A DNA stretch of 64,000 nt from Odontocerum albicorne (lineage: Eukaryota; Arthropoda; Insecta; Trichoptera; Odontoceridae): contig OX463850.1 in NCBI GenBank assembly GCA_949825065.1, positions 746,501-810,500 of the forward strand, read 5' to 3'. The position numbers and the translations under genes were made by a program. Numbering within the stretch: the stretch's first letter is position 1; each line of letters starts with the position of its first letter. Shown here piece after piece: positions 1-12,069 of the stretch. Under the pieces are notes generated by a model. That model did no database searches. It was not told the origin of the DNA and worked only from the letters and a program-made list of their open reading frames with translations.

Positions 1-883
1 GATTTTCAAAAAAAAGTAAACCATTTATAAACAATACCAAGGATTAAAATCCACATTACCAGTGTTCATCTCATGCGCGATTCCGCCATGTTAGCAGGTT
101 AGTAGACATTTAAGAAATTATATACCATAAATGAAAATTAAATTAAGCACTCATTGCTGAGTAAATTCAGCCACCATCCTCTTAAATTCCGTCAGTATTG
201 AACTAAATGTGCCAACGTCCGAAAACATTTGTTGTTATGTATAACTGTTTATAAGTTTTATTTTAACTTTCAATATATATGACAAAGTTAATGTCATAAC
301 TATTAATTAACGCGTATGTTCATTAAAAAAACATACATTTTCTGAAATTTGTCATTACTCTTCTGCACATGGTAGATCTAGTGCTCACATTAATATTGCC
401 CCTTTCCTAGCGTTCACCAGTCGAAAAAATTAAGCAGGTTTTACAGAAAACTATCCAGTTATCTATTGTTCATAAATTCTGGGACTTGGTACCTCTCCAC
501 GCTGGTCTGTCATAGCACAACACACACGATTAACTCCAGTCCTGGCACCAGACAACTCCGCTCCACTCCCTCCTACAAGTGTGAGTGACAGCTCCCTCAA
601 TCTGATTATTTGACATGCTGTCCGGTATAATATGGCTCTCTGTAGATATTCCGAAGCACTTAATTGAAACAATTATAGGAAAAAAAAAACTTCACCATTC
701 ATCAAGATTGATATGAATCAGAAAATTGGCGCCTTTGTTTTTTCAAGTATTTTTTTCAAATTGTTTCTGACGCAATCTGGAGAAATTTACAATAGTTTTT
801 CTTCAGTTTTATGTCTTGATTAATATACTTCATACATATAATCAGACAGTTTCACTATTAGGGTTGGCAGAGAGGAGAGAGAG
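1..883. other. Unassigned AT-rich DNA
   Basis: No gene or repeat family is recognised here. A 69-codon open frame on the minus strand (463-672) lies in a slightly more GC-rich patch but has no recognisable domain and no splice context that I can support. Confidence 0.5.
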
Positions 884-1260
884 CCATATTTTCTTATCAC
901 CACACATATCTTTCGCCTTTTCTACGTGTACATCCATACACCTTCTCATACAGCTCCTACAATTTCTTTGACTTCTACATTCCCTTTTTTCAAAATATCA
1001 TTCACTTGATCCAATACTTTCATTGGCCTTCCTTATACCATGATTATTACTCACATTTGGGATGCATATTTGTTTTTTCCGTTCATTCGTTCTACATGCT
1101 CAAACAATATCAGTGTGCTCTTCATCTTACTTAATAATACATCTGCCTTAAGTTCATATTCATCCTTGACCACTTAATTCTGACATACATTGTCACCCCA
1201 TGTATTAATATCAATGCACAGATTTCTACAGCATTCGTTCGGCTCCTTACAGCCTTTTTC
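884..1260 (-). pseudogene. LINE reverse-transcriptase C-terminal remnant (family D)
   Basis: Read on the minus strand this matches the pattern of other copies in the window (13.4, 22.2, 25.0, 35.8 and 53.0 kb): a NAVE-like block, a short TMYVRI-like block and an acidic/basic stretch that in better copies reads as the RT C-terminal tail (RDEC..KADVLS, then WFG..RM). It is degraded with several stops. Which LINE clade it belongs to is not clear. Confidence 0.5.
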
Positions 1261-2046
1261 TGACGTGGGAGAACGTGAAATACCGGATTTGAATGCATGC
1301 GTTTAGAGGAATCCCTGTGTTTCTAGTTTCTAATGGTATTATATTTATAAGCGGATAGTTTGGTTTGTTATATCGAAACGTATTTTCATGTTCTAATAAA
1401 TTAAAGTAACATCGATCATCTGAAATAAGAATAAAATAATCCGGAATAGACCATTCGCATTTGTCCCAAATAATGCTGTTAATTCATCGACGAATTTGTT
1501 TTAAATTTCCAGTCTTGTCATATCTTCCTCAATGGTATAGATTATGACTCAAGTTTTTTCAATAAAGTGGTAATGGGTTAGCTATTTAAATATTTTAGTT
1601 TGAATTTCGTGTCCCTCTAACTTAAATGTAAATCAATTATAGTATTAAAAGAAACCTAGAAGTCCCTTATAGTTGATTGAGTTTAAAATACACTCCTGTG
1701 ATACTTTTATTTAAAAAAGTGTGAATTTTACCCATGGTTCTATCACATATACTTTAATGGATGCATATATATTACTCCTTAAACGTTAAAAGAGAACCCG
1801 TCGTCATTAGTAGGCCTCGTAGGTTAGGATCCCCTCGCCACTCCAAAGTCAACTTTGGGCTGCTCTTCCGCGTTGATCATGTGATCTTCCTTGAGAAAAC
1901 AGCGCGATCCTAGATACACAATCTCTCCTGTAGATGTCACAGATATGAGGATCCTGACTTGCCTGGCAATGCTGACACATGTTCGTAGCACGATAACTGT
2001 TTCTCACATGTTTAGCCGTTGAGATGCTATCAGTTCGTGAATAGAT
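1261..2046. other. Unassigned DNA
   Basis: Mostly AT-rich with no reading frame of note. From about 1830 the GC content rises slightly and looks like decayed mobile-element sequence, but I cannot name it. Confidence 0.4.
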
Positions 2047-2104
2047 GGATCTTCACCCTCCACGGTCCTAACCACCTGGTCAGGACCGTTGAGGGTGAAG
2101 ATCC
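2047..2104. repeat. Hairpin-forming inverted repeat 1
   Basis: Arms of 23 bp start with GGATCTTCACCCTC and end with its complement; they differ at one position and enclose a loop of about 12 bp. It is followed after two bases by a second hairpin. Confidence 0.9.
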
Positions 2105-2106
2105 AA

Positions 2107-2148
2107 GCGTAAGTCACCTAAGACATTCAGTTCTTAGGTGACTTACGC
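2107..2148. repeat. Hairpin-forming inverted repeat 2
   Basis: Perfect 17-bp arms (GCGTAAGTCACCTAAGA and its complement) with an 8-base loop. It sits directly beside hairpin 1, and the arms are unrelated in sequence to those of hairpin 1. Confidence 0.9.
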
Positions 2149-2556
2149 AGACTGTCCTTATAGCACTTTCTCTGCCCACTATTCCTTCGCTTGCCCATTA
2201 CCTCCCCGTACAATACGTATTATGGAAGCTTATGATCGCCCATGTGCATCACACGTCCAGTCCACCCCAATTTCTCCTTTTCAACCATGTGCTAGATAGA
2301 CATAGAACGAAACATTTGTGACATGATAACTCCAGTCGATCCGAAGAATACGACGAAGGGAATGTTGGTGGAATATTTCAAGACTTCTAATGTGACAATA
2401 AGAGATATTGGAAGAGATATACACACATTGAAATACATACACAAATTGCTAACGGGAAAAACAGAAACCCCTTTTTTGATTGACAAACTTTTGTTTAGTG
2501 AATTTCATTTTTTTAACTTACAGCTCTTAAGTTTGTTTTCTTCTTCTTCTTTTCAG

Positions 2557-2734
2557 TGCCATGTCAGGTCCCCCCAACGTTAAAAATCACCTGAGAGTGG
2601 ACATCTTTGTCCCCGGCAGCCCGAAAAAGATCTCCTACGCCCCTTATGCCAGTCCAATCACGTATATTGCGGAGCCAAGAGATTTGCCTCCTTCCAACAC
2701 CTCTTCGGCCTTCTATTTTGCCTTGGATGATCAG
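2557..2734 (+). CDS. Candidate internal coding exon, unrecognised protein
   Basis: A strong pyrimidine tract ending TTTTCAG (to 2556) precedes an open frame of about 59 codons that includes MSGPPNVKNH and ends FALDDQ. The likely donor is CAG|GTGCAG at 2735; an alternative is GTAATT at 2740. If not spliced, the frame meets TAA at 2741. Base composition is clearly more GC-rich than the flanks and the codons look like real protein. The Met at codon 2 could be a start, with the acceptor in the 5' leader. I do not recognise the family. It may share a gene with 11160-11272, but the phases do not join directly, so at least one more exon would be needed. Confidence 0.5.
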
Positions 2735-2743
2735 GTGCAGTAA

Positions 2744-3235
2744 TTTGTACTTTGAGTTTTAAGGAGGCATAAATGTGGATGATGATGAATGAATAAAAAC
2801 AGTTATGATACAAAGACGTTTACAAATTAACTTTACGGTAAGACTAAGATTTTTTTTTATTAATATATTTATTAATACCACAATGACCCCCTTGGAAGTC
2901 CTAATGCACCCGATACACCTCTACGCCCCCTAAACATTTTAATCAATTCCCAAAAACAGTGTCTTTTACATAACAAAAACTATTTTCAGTACTCTCTTAT
3001 ACAACAAAGCATTGCGAGCAATTTGAAAACAAAAGTACACCAGATAACTTATTTTAAATACTTACAATTACATAACTTTTATCTTAAACTAACATGAAGA
3101 TAAAATAAAACAGCAGTATTAAAAAGTTATTATTTGAATTAATGTTATTTCAATAAAAAAAATTATATTTAAAAATATGCATAAATGTTACAAAATATCA
3201 CCAAAATTTAGCCAAGTAGACTAACGTTATAACAG
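2744..3235. other. AT-rich DNA, no gene seen
   Basis: Low-complexity AT-rich sequence between the exon candidate and the first minisatellite. It would be intronic if the upstream exon is real. Confidence 0.4.
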
Positions 3236-3579
3236 AACATTAAAGTTGGATATTATAGGGACAAATAACAACATAAAAGTTGGATATTATAAGGACAAAT
3301 AACAACATAAAAGTTGGATATTATAGGGACAAATAACAACTTAAAAGTTGGATATTATAGGGACAAATAACAACATAAAAGTTGGATATTATAAGGACAA
3401 ATAACAACATAAAAGTTGGATATTATAGGGACAAATAACAGAACATAAAAGTTGGATATTATAGGGACAAATAACAACTTAAAAGTTGGATATTATAGGG
3501 ACAAATAACAACATAAAAGTTGGATATTATAGGGACAAATAACAGAACATAAAAGTTGGATATTATAGGGACAAATAAG
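3236..3579. repeat. Minisatellite, 34-bp unit, 10 copies
   Basis: The unit core is GTTGGATATTATAGGGACAA. Copies differ by AGG/AAGG, ACAACAT/ACAACTT and ACAGAACAT variants, so lengths are 34-36 bp. It abuts the next, unrelated array with no spacer. Confidence 0.95.
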
Positions 3580-4632
3580 TTGTTTTATTCAATTGTTGCA
3601 TCAAAGCGTCAGTCAAAGCTTATTAATGAGACTGATATTATTTTATTCAATTGTTCCATCAAAGCGTCAGTCAAAGCTTATTAATGAGACTGATATTATT
3701 TTATTAAATTGTTCCATCAAAGCGTCAGTCAAAGCTTATTAATGAGACTGATATTATTTTATTCAATTGTTCCATCAAAGCGTCAGTCAAAGCTTATTAA
3801 TGAGACTGATATTATTTTATTAAATTGTTCCATCAAAGCGTCAGTCAAAGCTTATTAATGAGACTGATATTATTTTATTCAATTGTTCCATCAAAGCGTC
3901 AGTCAAAGCTTATTAATGAGACTGATATTATTTTATTAAATTGTTCCATCAAAGCGTCAGTCAAAGCTTATTAATGAGACTGATATTATTTTATTCAATT
4001 GTTCCATCAAAGCGTCAGTCAAAGCTTATTAATGAGACTGATATTATTTTATTAAATTGTTCCATCAAAGCGTCAGTCAAAGCTTATTAATGAGACTGAT
4101 ATTATTTTATTCAATTGTTCCACCAAAGCGTCAGTCAAAGCTTATTAATGAGACTGATATTATTTTATTCAATTGTTCCATCAAAGCGTCAGTCAAAGCT
4201 TATTAATGAGACTGATATTATTTTATTCAATTGTTCCATCAAAGCGTCAGTCAAAGCTTATTAATGAGACTGATATTATTTTATTCAATTGTTCCATCAA
4301 AGCGTCAGTCAAAGCTTATTAATGAGACTGATATTATTTTATTCAATTGTTCCATCAAAGCGTCAGTCAAAGCTTATTAATGAGACTGATATTATTTTAT
4401 TAAATTGTTCCATCAAAGCGTCAGTCAAAGCTTATTAATGAGACTGATATTATTTTATTCAATTGTTCCATCAAAGCGTCAGTCAAAGCTTATTAATGAG
4501 ACTGATATTATTTTATTCAATTGTTCCATCAAAGCGTCAGTCAAAGCTTATTAATGAGACTGATATTATTTTATTCAATTGTTCCATCAAAGCGTCAGTC
4601 AAAGCTTATTAATGAGACTGATATTATTTTAA
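3580..4632. repeat. Minisatellite, 58-bp unit, about 18 copies
   Basis: The unit contains GCGTCAGTCAAAGCTTATT. Copies are nearly identical; a TTATTC/TTATTA variant alternates over much of the array, which suggests a 116-bp higher-order period. A single diverged copy with matching downstream flank lies at 6498-6563. Confidence 0.95.
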
Positions 4633-6259
4633 CGTGTAGTTAAAATATTTTTGGGAACAGTAAAAGATAATGAATCTTAAGTGCGCAGAACAGTTCTTAG
4701 ATTTGTTATGACAATGATAATGATAATCAAATGAATGTTTTCAAACTTTCCACGGCTGGAAACAAGAAGAAATAACGAAAATGCGAAAGGTAAAGCCAGG
4801 ACAATCTCTTGCCGCTTCAGTGAGCAAATCTGTTAATGGTCGCAGATTCCTAGAAGAAACTTTGCATATGTTTGTCATTTGCGAAGTAAAAATTTGTTTG
4901 TCAACCTCAAATGGTCTCCGGCAAAAATTTTATTAATGATTTCCCCGAAGAAAAGTTTTCCCCGGTTTTCCTTACGGATAATGATTTCTTAGAATGGGGG
5001 ATGAAAACTTCTTCAATATCCACTAGGAATTTTGGGAAAAATAGAGATTTTGTTTTATTTTAAATAAAACCTGAGAATATTCCCTTATCAACTTTCTGTG
5101 CGATATTAAATTTACAGTTGGTTTGATTGCTGAAAGAAATTAGGGGATGTTATTTTCGTTATCAGTCAAGTGGAATAAATATTCCTTATTCACGGAGTCT
5201 GGTTTTAATTGCAGTCGGTATAAAGAAAAAGTTGTTTATATCGTTCCAGAGTGGTTTTACTTTTTTAAAGAATTATGAACTCTCAATAAAAGGCACGCAC
5301 TATTTAAAAATCATATTTGAAAAAAAAAAATAATAATCTCAAAGTCTCAAAACAAACTTTTCATATTTCACTCTTGACTTAGTCTGATTGAAGTGAGTAT
5401 AACTAAAGAAACTTTAACTTTCTATGCGAATCAGTCAAGTCAGTGTCAAGAAAATAATTTATTTAGTAAATATACTCACAAATCCCACGTTATTATAAAC
5501 ACAATACCAGTTATTAATTTTATTCTTATAATCTCTGGACTATATTATAGTAAGAAAAGGGGACTTTGAATATATGACAATCATAAAAAAAAGAGTAGAC
5601 TTTAAATGTTGAATGGATCACTGACTATTCAAAATGAAAGACTCCTTGAAACCAAATTACTTCAAAAATCTTAACACCGCAGAAGTGGTCACCAAACGGG
5701 AAAATGAAAAGACACAGAAGTGCGACAAAAACTCTGCACCATAATAAGAAGAAACTTACCCCTGAAATGGACATTATGAATGACGAAAGGTACTGGAAAA
5801 AATAGAGATGTAATTCACGACATGCTGATAAGTGGTTGGAATCAGTAAAAGCGCCATGAGGATTGGTTCAGAGAAAGAAGTCGAAAAACAGTAACAGTAT
5901 AGCTATTAAAATCTTTAAAAAAAAATTATAAAATATTCACAAAGTAGACTTACGTAACAATGACATATAGAGTTAAAAGGGATAAAAAGTAACATTATTT
6001 ATAGTTAACAGTGGAAGTTCAAATATATTATAATTTATCAAAGATTTTGGTTTTATCTTCAGTATAAAATATTTTTATTAATTTATTGAAATTGAATTTT
6101 TTCTACAAATATTAATACCACACACACTTTTAATATGGGTGGTCCATAGTGACATTACACTAGTCCATAGTGACATAACACTAATCTAGGTACTGTTCTT
6201 AAAACAAACCATGACCATTCCGACTGGAGAGATTACATTAATTTCATCTACAAATTTTC
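4633..6259. other. Unassigned AT-rich DNA
   Basis: No gene seen. The first 100 bp are paralogous to 6565-6665 (both run past TTAACGTG-like sequence into TTTTGG.A.CAG.AAA and GAATCTTAAG/GATTCTTAAG). A 69-codon frame at 5127-5333 has no recognisable features. Confidence 0.5.
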
Positions 6260-6385
6260 ATACCCTAGGATTGGAGATAGAAACACTTGCAGTGGGGATT
6301 AATTTAATAAGTGGAATAACAAAGTAATTTGTTGATAAACTTTCTAATATGGATTTCCAAAAGTTAAAGCTGAAACATTTGGTAA
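6260..6385 (+). repeat. Foldback element E, right-half fragment
   Basis: It matches the right arm of the foldback family seen at 44.9, 47.1 and 49.1 kb: GGAATAACAAAGTAATTTG followed by TTCTAATATGGA and a TTAAAGCTGAAAC-like end. Confidence 0.6.
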
Positions 6386-6497
6386 AACATGGTAATTAAT
6401 TTAATAAAACAAAATATGACCCTACCATCATCAAGGGAGCACAAACTAGACTCTTGTCATAAGTGGATAAAACATAAATCAATTACAGACGGTAAGA

Positions 6498-6665
6498 TTC
6501 AATTGTTCCATCAATGCGTAAATCGAAGCTTATGAATAAAAAGATTGATATTATTCTAACGTGATTTAATATCAATTTATGATATATATTTTTTGGAAGC
6601 AGAAAATGATTCTTAAGAACGCTAACAAGTACTAAGATTTAATTTCGTTTTCGGTAGCAAAATAA
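6498..6665. repeat. Unexpanded paralog of the 58-bp array locus
   Basis: One diverged copy of the 58-bp unit (ATTCAATTGTTCCATCAATGCG...) is followed by flank similar to that after the array at 4633. It looks like the single-copy state of the same ancestral sequence. Confidence 0.75.
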
Positions 6666-7431
6666 AACATGAACGCTTATTTTGTCACATGTAAAGGATT
6701 ATGGAAAACTCAATGTTTGTCGGTATTTTTCAACACTGTCAACCAAATCACACATTGAATATTAATATCTGTGGGTAGAGTGGAGTGGAGATGAGTGAAG
6801 TGGAGGCTGCCTGAGTATACGGTCCAATGCAAGAACACGGGCTCGAGTGGGCGATAATGTTTACCGTGGGCGAGATTATGGGTCAAGACAATCCTAAGTA
6901 TTTTCATGGAGTTCCTCCTCATTGCTGAATTTACCCCATTATGGATGAAGAGTTCAGGCCCGGCACTGCCTCACATATGACACAATATGTGTAGGGTTGT
7001 ATTGTATTATACTTGGGTCGTATATACTCGAACTTAACAGATTTTTATACGAAAAATCTTAACAGATATTTACTCTCCTTTAAAATTATTTTCTGTGCTC
7101 ATATTTCTCTCCCTGTCATCAATGTTGTGACTAATACGGTGTTGTGACCCATCATTTAAGAAGATCTTATATTTCTTGGTTTGAGTATGTATTTTAGTGT
7201 AATATATTTTTATACTGTGTGTCTTTCAGAGTTGAATGTATTTTTCCCTCTTCCCATCAACAATCTTCGCAAACAGCAGAATTTTTTTTTCATTTGTTAA
7301 TGAACATTTCATTTTACAAAACATTTTTTTTTTAATTTTACACATGACAAGAAATATTGAAGATTTGCGAAAAAACAACAGGTAATTTCATTTGGACACA
7401 CAATTTTAATGGATCTGGGTTTGTTACCTTT
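6666..7431. other. Unassigned DNA
   Basis: No gene seen. A 70-codon minus-strand frame at 6710-6922 has no recognisable motif. Confidence 0.4.
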
Positions 7432-7770
7432 CATTTGTCGTGTCCCCAGTAAACAAGACTTTTGTCTGTATCTCACTGAGGGAATATTTGGCGTATTTAT
7501 GGCCAAATACCAAACATTTGTCGTGTCCCCAGTAAACAAGGCTTTTGCCTGTATCTCACTGAGGGACTATTTGGCGTATTTATTGCCAAATACCAAACAT
7601 TTGTCGTGTCCCCAGTAAACAAGGCTTTTGCCTGTATCTCACTGAGGGACTATTTGGCGTATTTATTGCCAAATACCAAACATTTGTCGTGTCCCCAGTA
7701 AACAAGGCTTTTGCCTGTATCTCATTGAGGGACTATTTGGCGTATTTATTGCCAAATACCAAACATCTCC
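7432..7770. repeat. Minisatellite, 83-bp unit, about 4 copies
   Basis: The unit starts CATTTGTCGTGTCCCCAG. Each unit also holds a short inverted repeat, TTTGGC...GCCAAA, around TATTTAT, so every copy can fold. Confidence 0.95.
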
Positions 7771-8387
7771 AAATAATCACAACTTCATTAACAAATTAGT
7801 TTTCAATATTACAAGAAACAATTCAACCTTTAAATAACGTTAATTAAATTGTAAGTTAAAAATGTACTTGAATCATTTGACAATTTGCATATAAAATAAA
7901 TAATTAGCAGGCTTGGAGACATAAATGGAAATTGTGAAAAAGGATAATGTAGAAACCTGTAAACACGCTACACCTGCAAAGGGAAATATATGTTTTTGAG
8001 TCGCTGTTTGTCACACAAAAACGAGGAAACGAGTCTTGTTATTGGCAGTATTCTTCAACTCGTTCAAATCTTACATCATCATCAATAAGTAATGCTGACG
8101 ATATCATCCTTCCGTTTCCGAGAAACGATGGGTTTTATGTAGTAACTTCGACACACCTCCGACTATGGAATACACTCCTAGGCTCGGATCTCCTTCCACG
8201 TCTGCTGCAAACGTGGACAGAGTTCTCCGGTACCTAATAGAGTTGGTTTCTTTATAGTCGCTTCTTATGCAGGATAGTTAGTCTAGACTGGTCGTAAAAA
8301 GCTGCCCTTCACTAACAATACTTATCCACAGGATTAGGATTTTAACTTGCGCCTCCCAGTGCAGAATATATGAGTCGAATGACAACG
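7771..8387. other. Unassigned DNA
   Basis: No gene seen. 8090-8240 is less AT-rich, but no frame or splice pair could be supported. Confidence 0.4.
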
Positions 8388-8525
8388 GCCTCCGTTGCCT
8401 AGTTGGTAAAACGACTGTCTTTCAATCTGAGGATTGCAGGATCGAATCCAGATTTAAAAAAAGTTTTCCAATTCATCTGATAAGTCGATAGAGATTTCCA
8501 CGTGGCAACAAGTCCGTCAGGTTTT
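8388..8525 (+). mobile_element. tRNA-derived SINE head
   Basis: The segment has a tRNA-like layout: TGCCTAGTTGG resembles an A box, and GGATCGAATCC about 40 bp later resembles a B box. An A-run and TTCCACGTGGCAA follow; similar sequence lies at 22.55 kb. It lacks a foldable acceptor stem, so it is not called as a tRNA gene. Confidence 0.6.
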
Positions 8526-9444
8526 ACTGTATACAACGAAAATGTGGTAAAGATATATCTGTTTTACAGGTATCCTCTAAATTTAAACTAAGTATATCCC
8601 TGGTTTTTATTTGCTATTTAACCATATACGAGTATTACGTTTTTGAGAAGTCTTTCTTCATCCATTTTTACTACATAGATGAGCCAGGGTAGCCTTTTGA
8701 ATTTACGAAAATTAATGAGGGTGGTATATTAGGTTCTTACACCCTGGCGGTACAGCCCTTAGTGACGGATCCGGTTGGAATATTTAAGTTCTAGGTCTAG
8801 AAGTGGCTGGAAATAGATGCTTGCTGAGAGTGCGCAATGCTATTTAACATCATACATAATCATGTTCTCTATTTTCATCAAATAAGGATAATGGAAAATA
8901 ATCGGGACATGTTCTGCTAGACAAGGATTTAGTTTTAATTTGTTCTAAGTATAGATGTGAAGGTTGTTGAATATTCGTTACCCAGTTTTGTAAATACTGA
9001 AATTGAGTGAAAACACGTTTCCACAGAAATTGAGTGGAAATAAATAATTAAGTTTTTACGTTTTATCGTGTCTTGTCTTCTTATATAATATAACGCTGCC
9101 ATTGTGTATATTTAAAATATTATATTCTATTGCAGTGTTAAGAAATGTATTTTTCATTAAATTGACTCACTTATTGTATTTTACTGAAATATTTAGATTT
9201 TTTTACCAGTTCATTTATTGTATTTTATTGAAATATACACGTATTATTTAAAATTTTGATAAATTTTTTTCATCTATTGCATTTTATGAAACATATACGA
9301 TTTTTTTATTTTGCATTCAATTTATCGTGTTTATTGAAGTTTGACGTTTTTGTTTATTTTTCATCAAATTGATTGTCTTTTCTTGAAATGTTTCGATTCA
9401 GTTGTATATTTTTTCATTACGTTAATTGTATTTTTTTTAATCCT
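8526..9444. other. AT-rich DNA with one hexamer scar
   Basis: No gene seen. TACGAGTA lies at 8627-8634. From about 9150 there are loosely repeated T-rich phrases (TATTGTATTTTA...GAAATAT) with no clear period. Confidence 0.5.
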
Positions 9445-10181
9445 TTCGATATTTCAATCTTAAGAATAAAGGCCGTTTAGACATTTTAACCTTGAAAAAA
9501 GGCCGTTTCGATATTTTAATCTTAAGAATAAAGGCCGTTTCGATATTTTAATCTTAAGAATAAAGGCCGTTTCGATATTTTAATCTTAAGAAAAAAGGCC
9601 GTTTCGATATTTTAATCTTAAGAAAAAAGGCAGTTTCGATATTTTAATCTTAAGAATAAAGGCCGTTTCGATATTTTAATCTTAAGAAAAAAGGCCGTTT
9701 AGATATTTTAATCTTAAGAATAAAGGCCGTTTCGATATTTTAATCTTAAGAAAAAAGGCCGTTTCGATATTTTAATCTTAAGAATAAAGGCCGTTTCGAT
9801 ATTTTAATCTTAAGAAAAAAGGCCGTTTAGATATTTTAATCTTAAGAATAAAGGCAGTTTCGATATTTTAATCTTAAGAAAAAAGGCCGTTTAGATATTT
9901 TAACCTTAAGAATAAAGGCCGTTTCGATATTTTAATCTTAAGAAAAAAGGCCGTTTAGATGTTTTAATCTTAAGAATAAAGGCCGTTTCGATATTTTAAT
10001 CTTAAGAAAAAAGGCCGTTTCGATATTTTAATCTTAAGAATAAAGGCCGTTTAGATATTTTAATCTTAAGAATAAAGGCCGTTTATACATTTTAACCTTA
10101 AGAATAAAGGCCGTTTCGATATTTTAATCATAAGAAAAAAGGCCGTTTAGATATTTTTGTCCTAAGAATAAAGGCCGTTTT
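9445..10181. repeat. Minisatellite, 32-bp unit, about 23 copies
   Basis: The unit core is AAAGGCCGTTTCGATATTTT. Two versions differ at TTTCGA/TTTAGA and GAATAAA/GAAAAAA and partly alternate, giving an imperfect 64-bp higher-order pattern. Confidence 0.95.
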
Positions 10182-11159
10182 TGTAGCAATACAAAATGAA
10201 AATTATCGAAAATCTTGTTTGTTTACAAGCATTACAATAATTTTGATATTTTTTATATTAAATCTCTTCCGTATACTAACTACGCTTTATATTCAATTTC
10301 GAGGCTCTCTTCAAGCGTAAAGATCTCGGCCGATGAGGACAATACTTAGATTCTACTGGTGTTAATGTTCCTTTTGAAGTGTGTATGTATACTATGAATT
10401 CGTGCTCGGAGTATCAGTCCGATTTAAAGACACGATTGTGAAACGGCCGTGGAATATTTTGAGTAGTGGAGGAAACAATGGTATTAGAAAAAAAAGTATA
10501 GAGTTTTTTTTGCATATTTTAATTTTATAAAATACACATATGTTTCACATTAATATACTTTTATTTTTAAATGTCACACGCGTTTATATTTTAGGAACGG
10601 TTGTTCGTTAAAGGAGAGATGATGAGGATGATTGTTGATAAATAAAAACTTGTCGAAATCGGAATATGCAAAAAGGAGTTTGATTGATAAACGTCGGTAT
10701 TTATAATATTTTGGACGTGTGCGGGAATGCGCACGAGATATATCGCTGTCTCGTCTTTGCGCTTACAATATGTTTATTGTCGATGCGTAGGTATTCATTG
10801 TTTTGACTGACAGCGCGGAAAATATGTTGCTCTCTCCTTTCCTCATGGAATGCGGTCTCCGCTTGTATTGAGTTGAATGACCGACCGTGTGGACTTTGTC
10901 CATTGTTTGTCTCGCATTGTGAAGGTGGGGCAAAGGTCGTCTCGTGGGTTCAGTGACCGCACGTATAGTCACTACAATATAAATATATATGTATACAGAA
11001 ATAAATATTAGAGATATTTACATAAATATAAATATTTTTAATTATAATATACTTCAAAGATGGGGGCAGGGGAATAACGCTGTGACTTTTAAGATAAATA
11101 TTTTGAATAGATAAATATGGGGGGATAAAAAATATATGTCATATTTGTGCTTTTAACAG
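10182..11159. other. Unassigned DNA with a GC-richer block
   Basis: 10720-10970 is relatively GC-rich and has a 69-codon minus-strand frame, but no domain, splice pair or terminal repeats were recognised. Confidence 0.4.
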
Positions 11160-11272
11160 AATACACTTTGGACCGAATATTCTGTTTCCAATTCACCCAT
11201 AATCTCCTCGACTCCGAAGGAGATATGGACGCCACGAAGGACAACCAGGAGAGGCATCTCGCTGTTTACCTG
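11160..11272 (+). CDS. Candidate internal coding exon, unrecognised protein
   Basis: The acceptor TTTTAACAG ends at 11159 and the donor CTG|GTACGTAT begins at 11273, a near-consensus pair. The reading frame that looks most like protein enters with two bases of a split codon and reads YTLDRIFCFQF, then LDSEGDMDATKDNQERHL, then AVYL. The region is acidic then basic, with no membrane segment. I do not recognise the family. A second frame is also open, so frame assignment is inference. If the donor is not used, the frame continues without a stop into the 24-bp array. Confidence 0.55.
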
Positions 11273-11296
11273 GTACGTATAGTATCGTACTTTCAG

Positions 11297-11560
11297 CCGG
11301 ATGGACTCTTTGGACAGCAGCCGGATGGACTCTTTGGACAGCAGCCGGATGGACTCTTTGGACAGCAGCCGGATGGACTCTTTGGACAGCAGCCGGATGG
11401 ACTCTTTGGACAGCAGCCGGATGGACTCTTTGGACAGCAGACGGATGGACTCTTTGGACAGCAGCCGGATGGACTCTTTGGACAGCAGCCGGATGGACTC
11501 TTTGGACAGCAGCCGGATGGACTCTTTGGACAGCAGCCGGATGGATTCTTTGGACAGCAG
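11297..11560 (+). repeat. Minisatellite, 24-bp unit, 11 copies, in frame
   Basis: Eleven copies of CCGGATGGACTCTTTGGACA plus GCAG. In the frame of the upstream exon candidate each unit reads PDGLFGQQ-like, without stops, to TAA at 11573-11575. Two copies begin ACGG and one has GGATTC. The array starts about 25 bp past the predicted splice donor. Confidence 0.95.
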
Positions 11561-12069
11561 ACGGTGAATCTCTAATCTGGAGATATTAAGATAAATGTTA
11601 TAAGTGAAATAATAAAATAATTTATGATTTAACTACCTGAAAATATTAAATAAAGTAACTGCGTAAGCTTTTCTAATTATATAACATTCTGACATATTTT
11701 TTGGCATTAAAAAACAATTAGTAAAAAAACCTCATTTTTTGCACATCTTCACAAATGGTGTAATTAATCACAAAATTAAGTTTTTGAGAGAAAATCTGCA
11801 ACGTTATAGAATTGGCGAATGAAACCGCAATAACATTTAGTCAATTCATTTTATCTGCGCGTGTTCCAACCACTTCAGCAAAAACTTTTTATCAAAAATA
11901 CATTTAGTCACTGCGCCTCAGTTTATCTTATGAGTCGATTGTATTTTTGCGTGACAATCTTCAAAGTGTAAAATAAAATGGATATTAAATTGAATATTTA
12001 TACCAAGTTAAGTCTGCACATCTGTAAAATGATAGAGCATTCAAAAAAATATTTTTTAAGGGTCAATTG

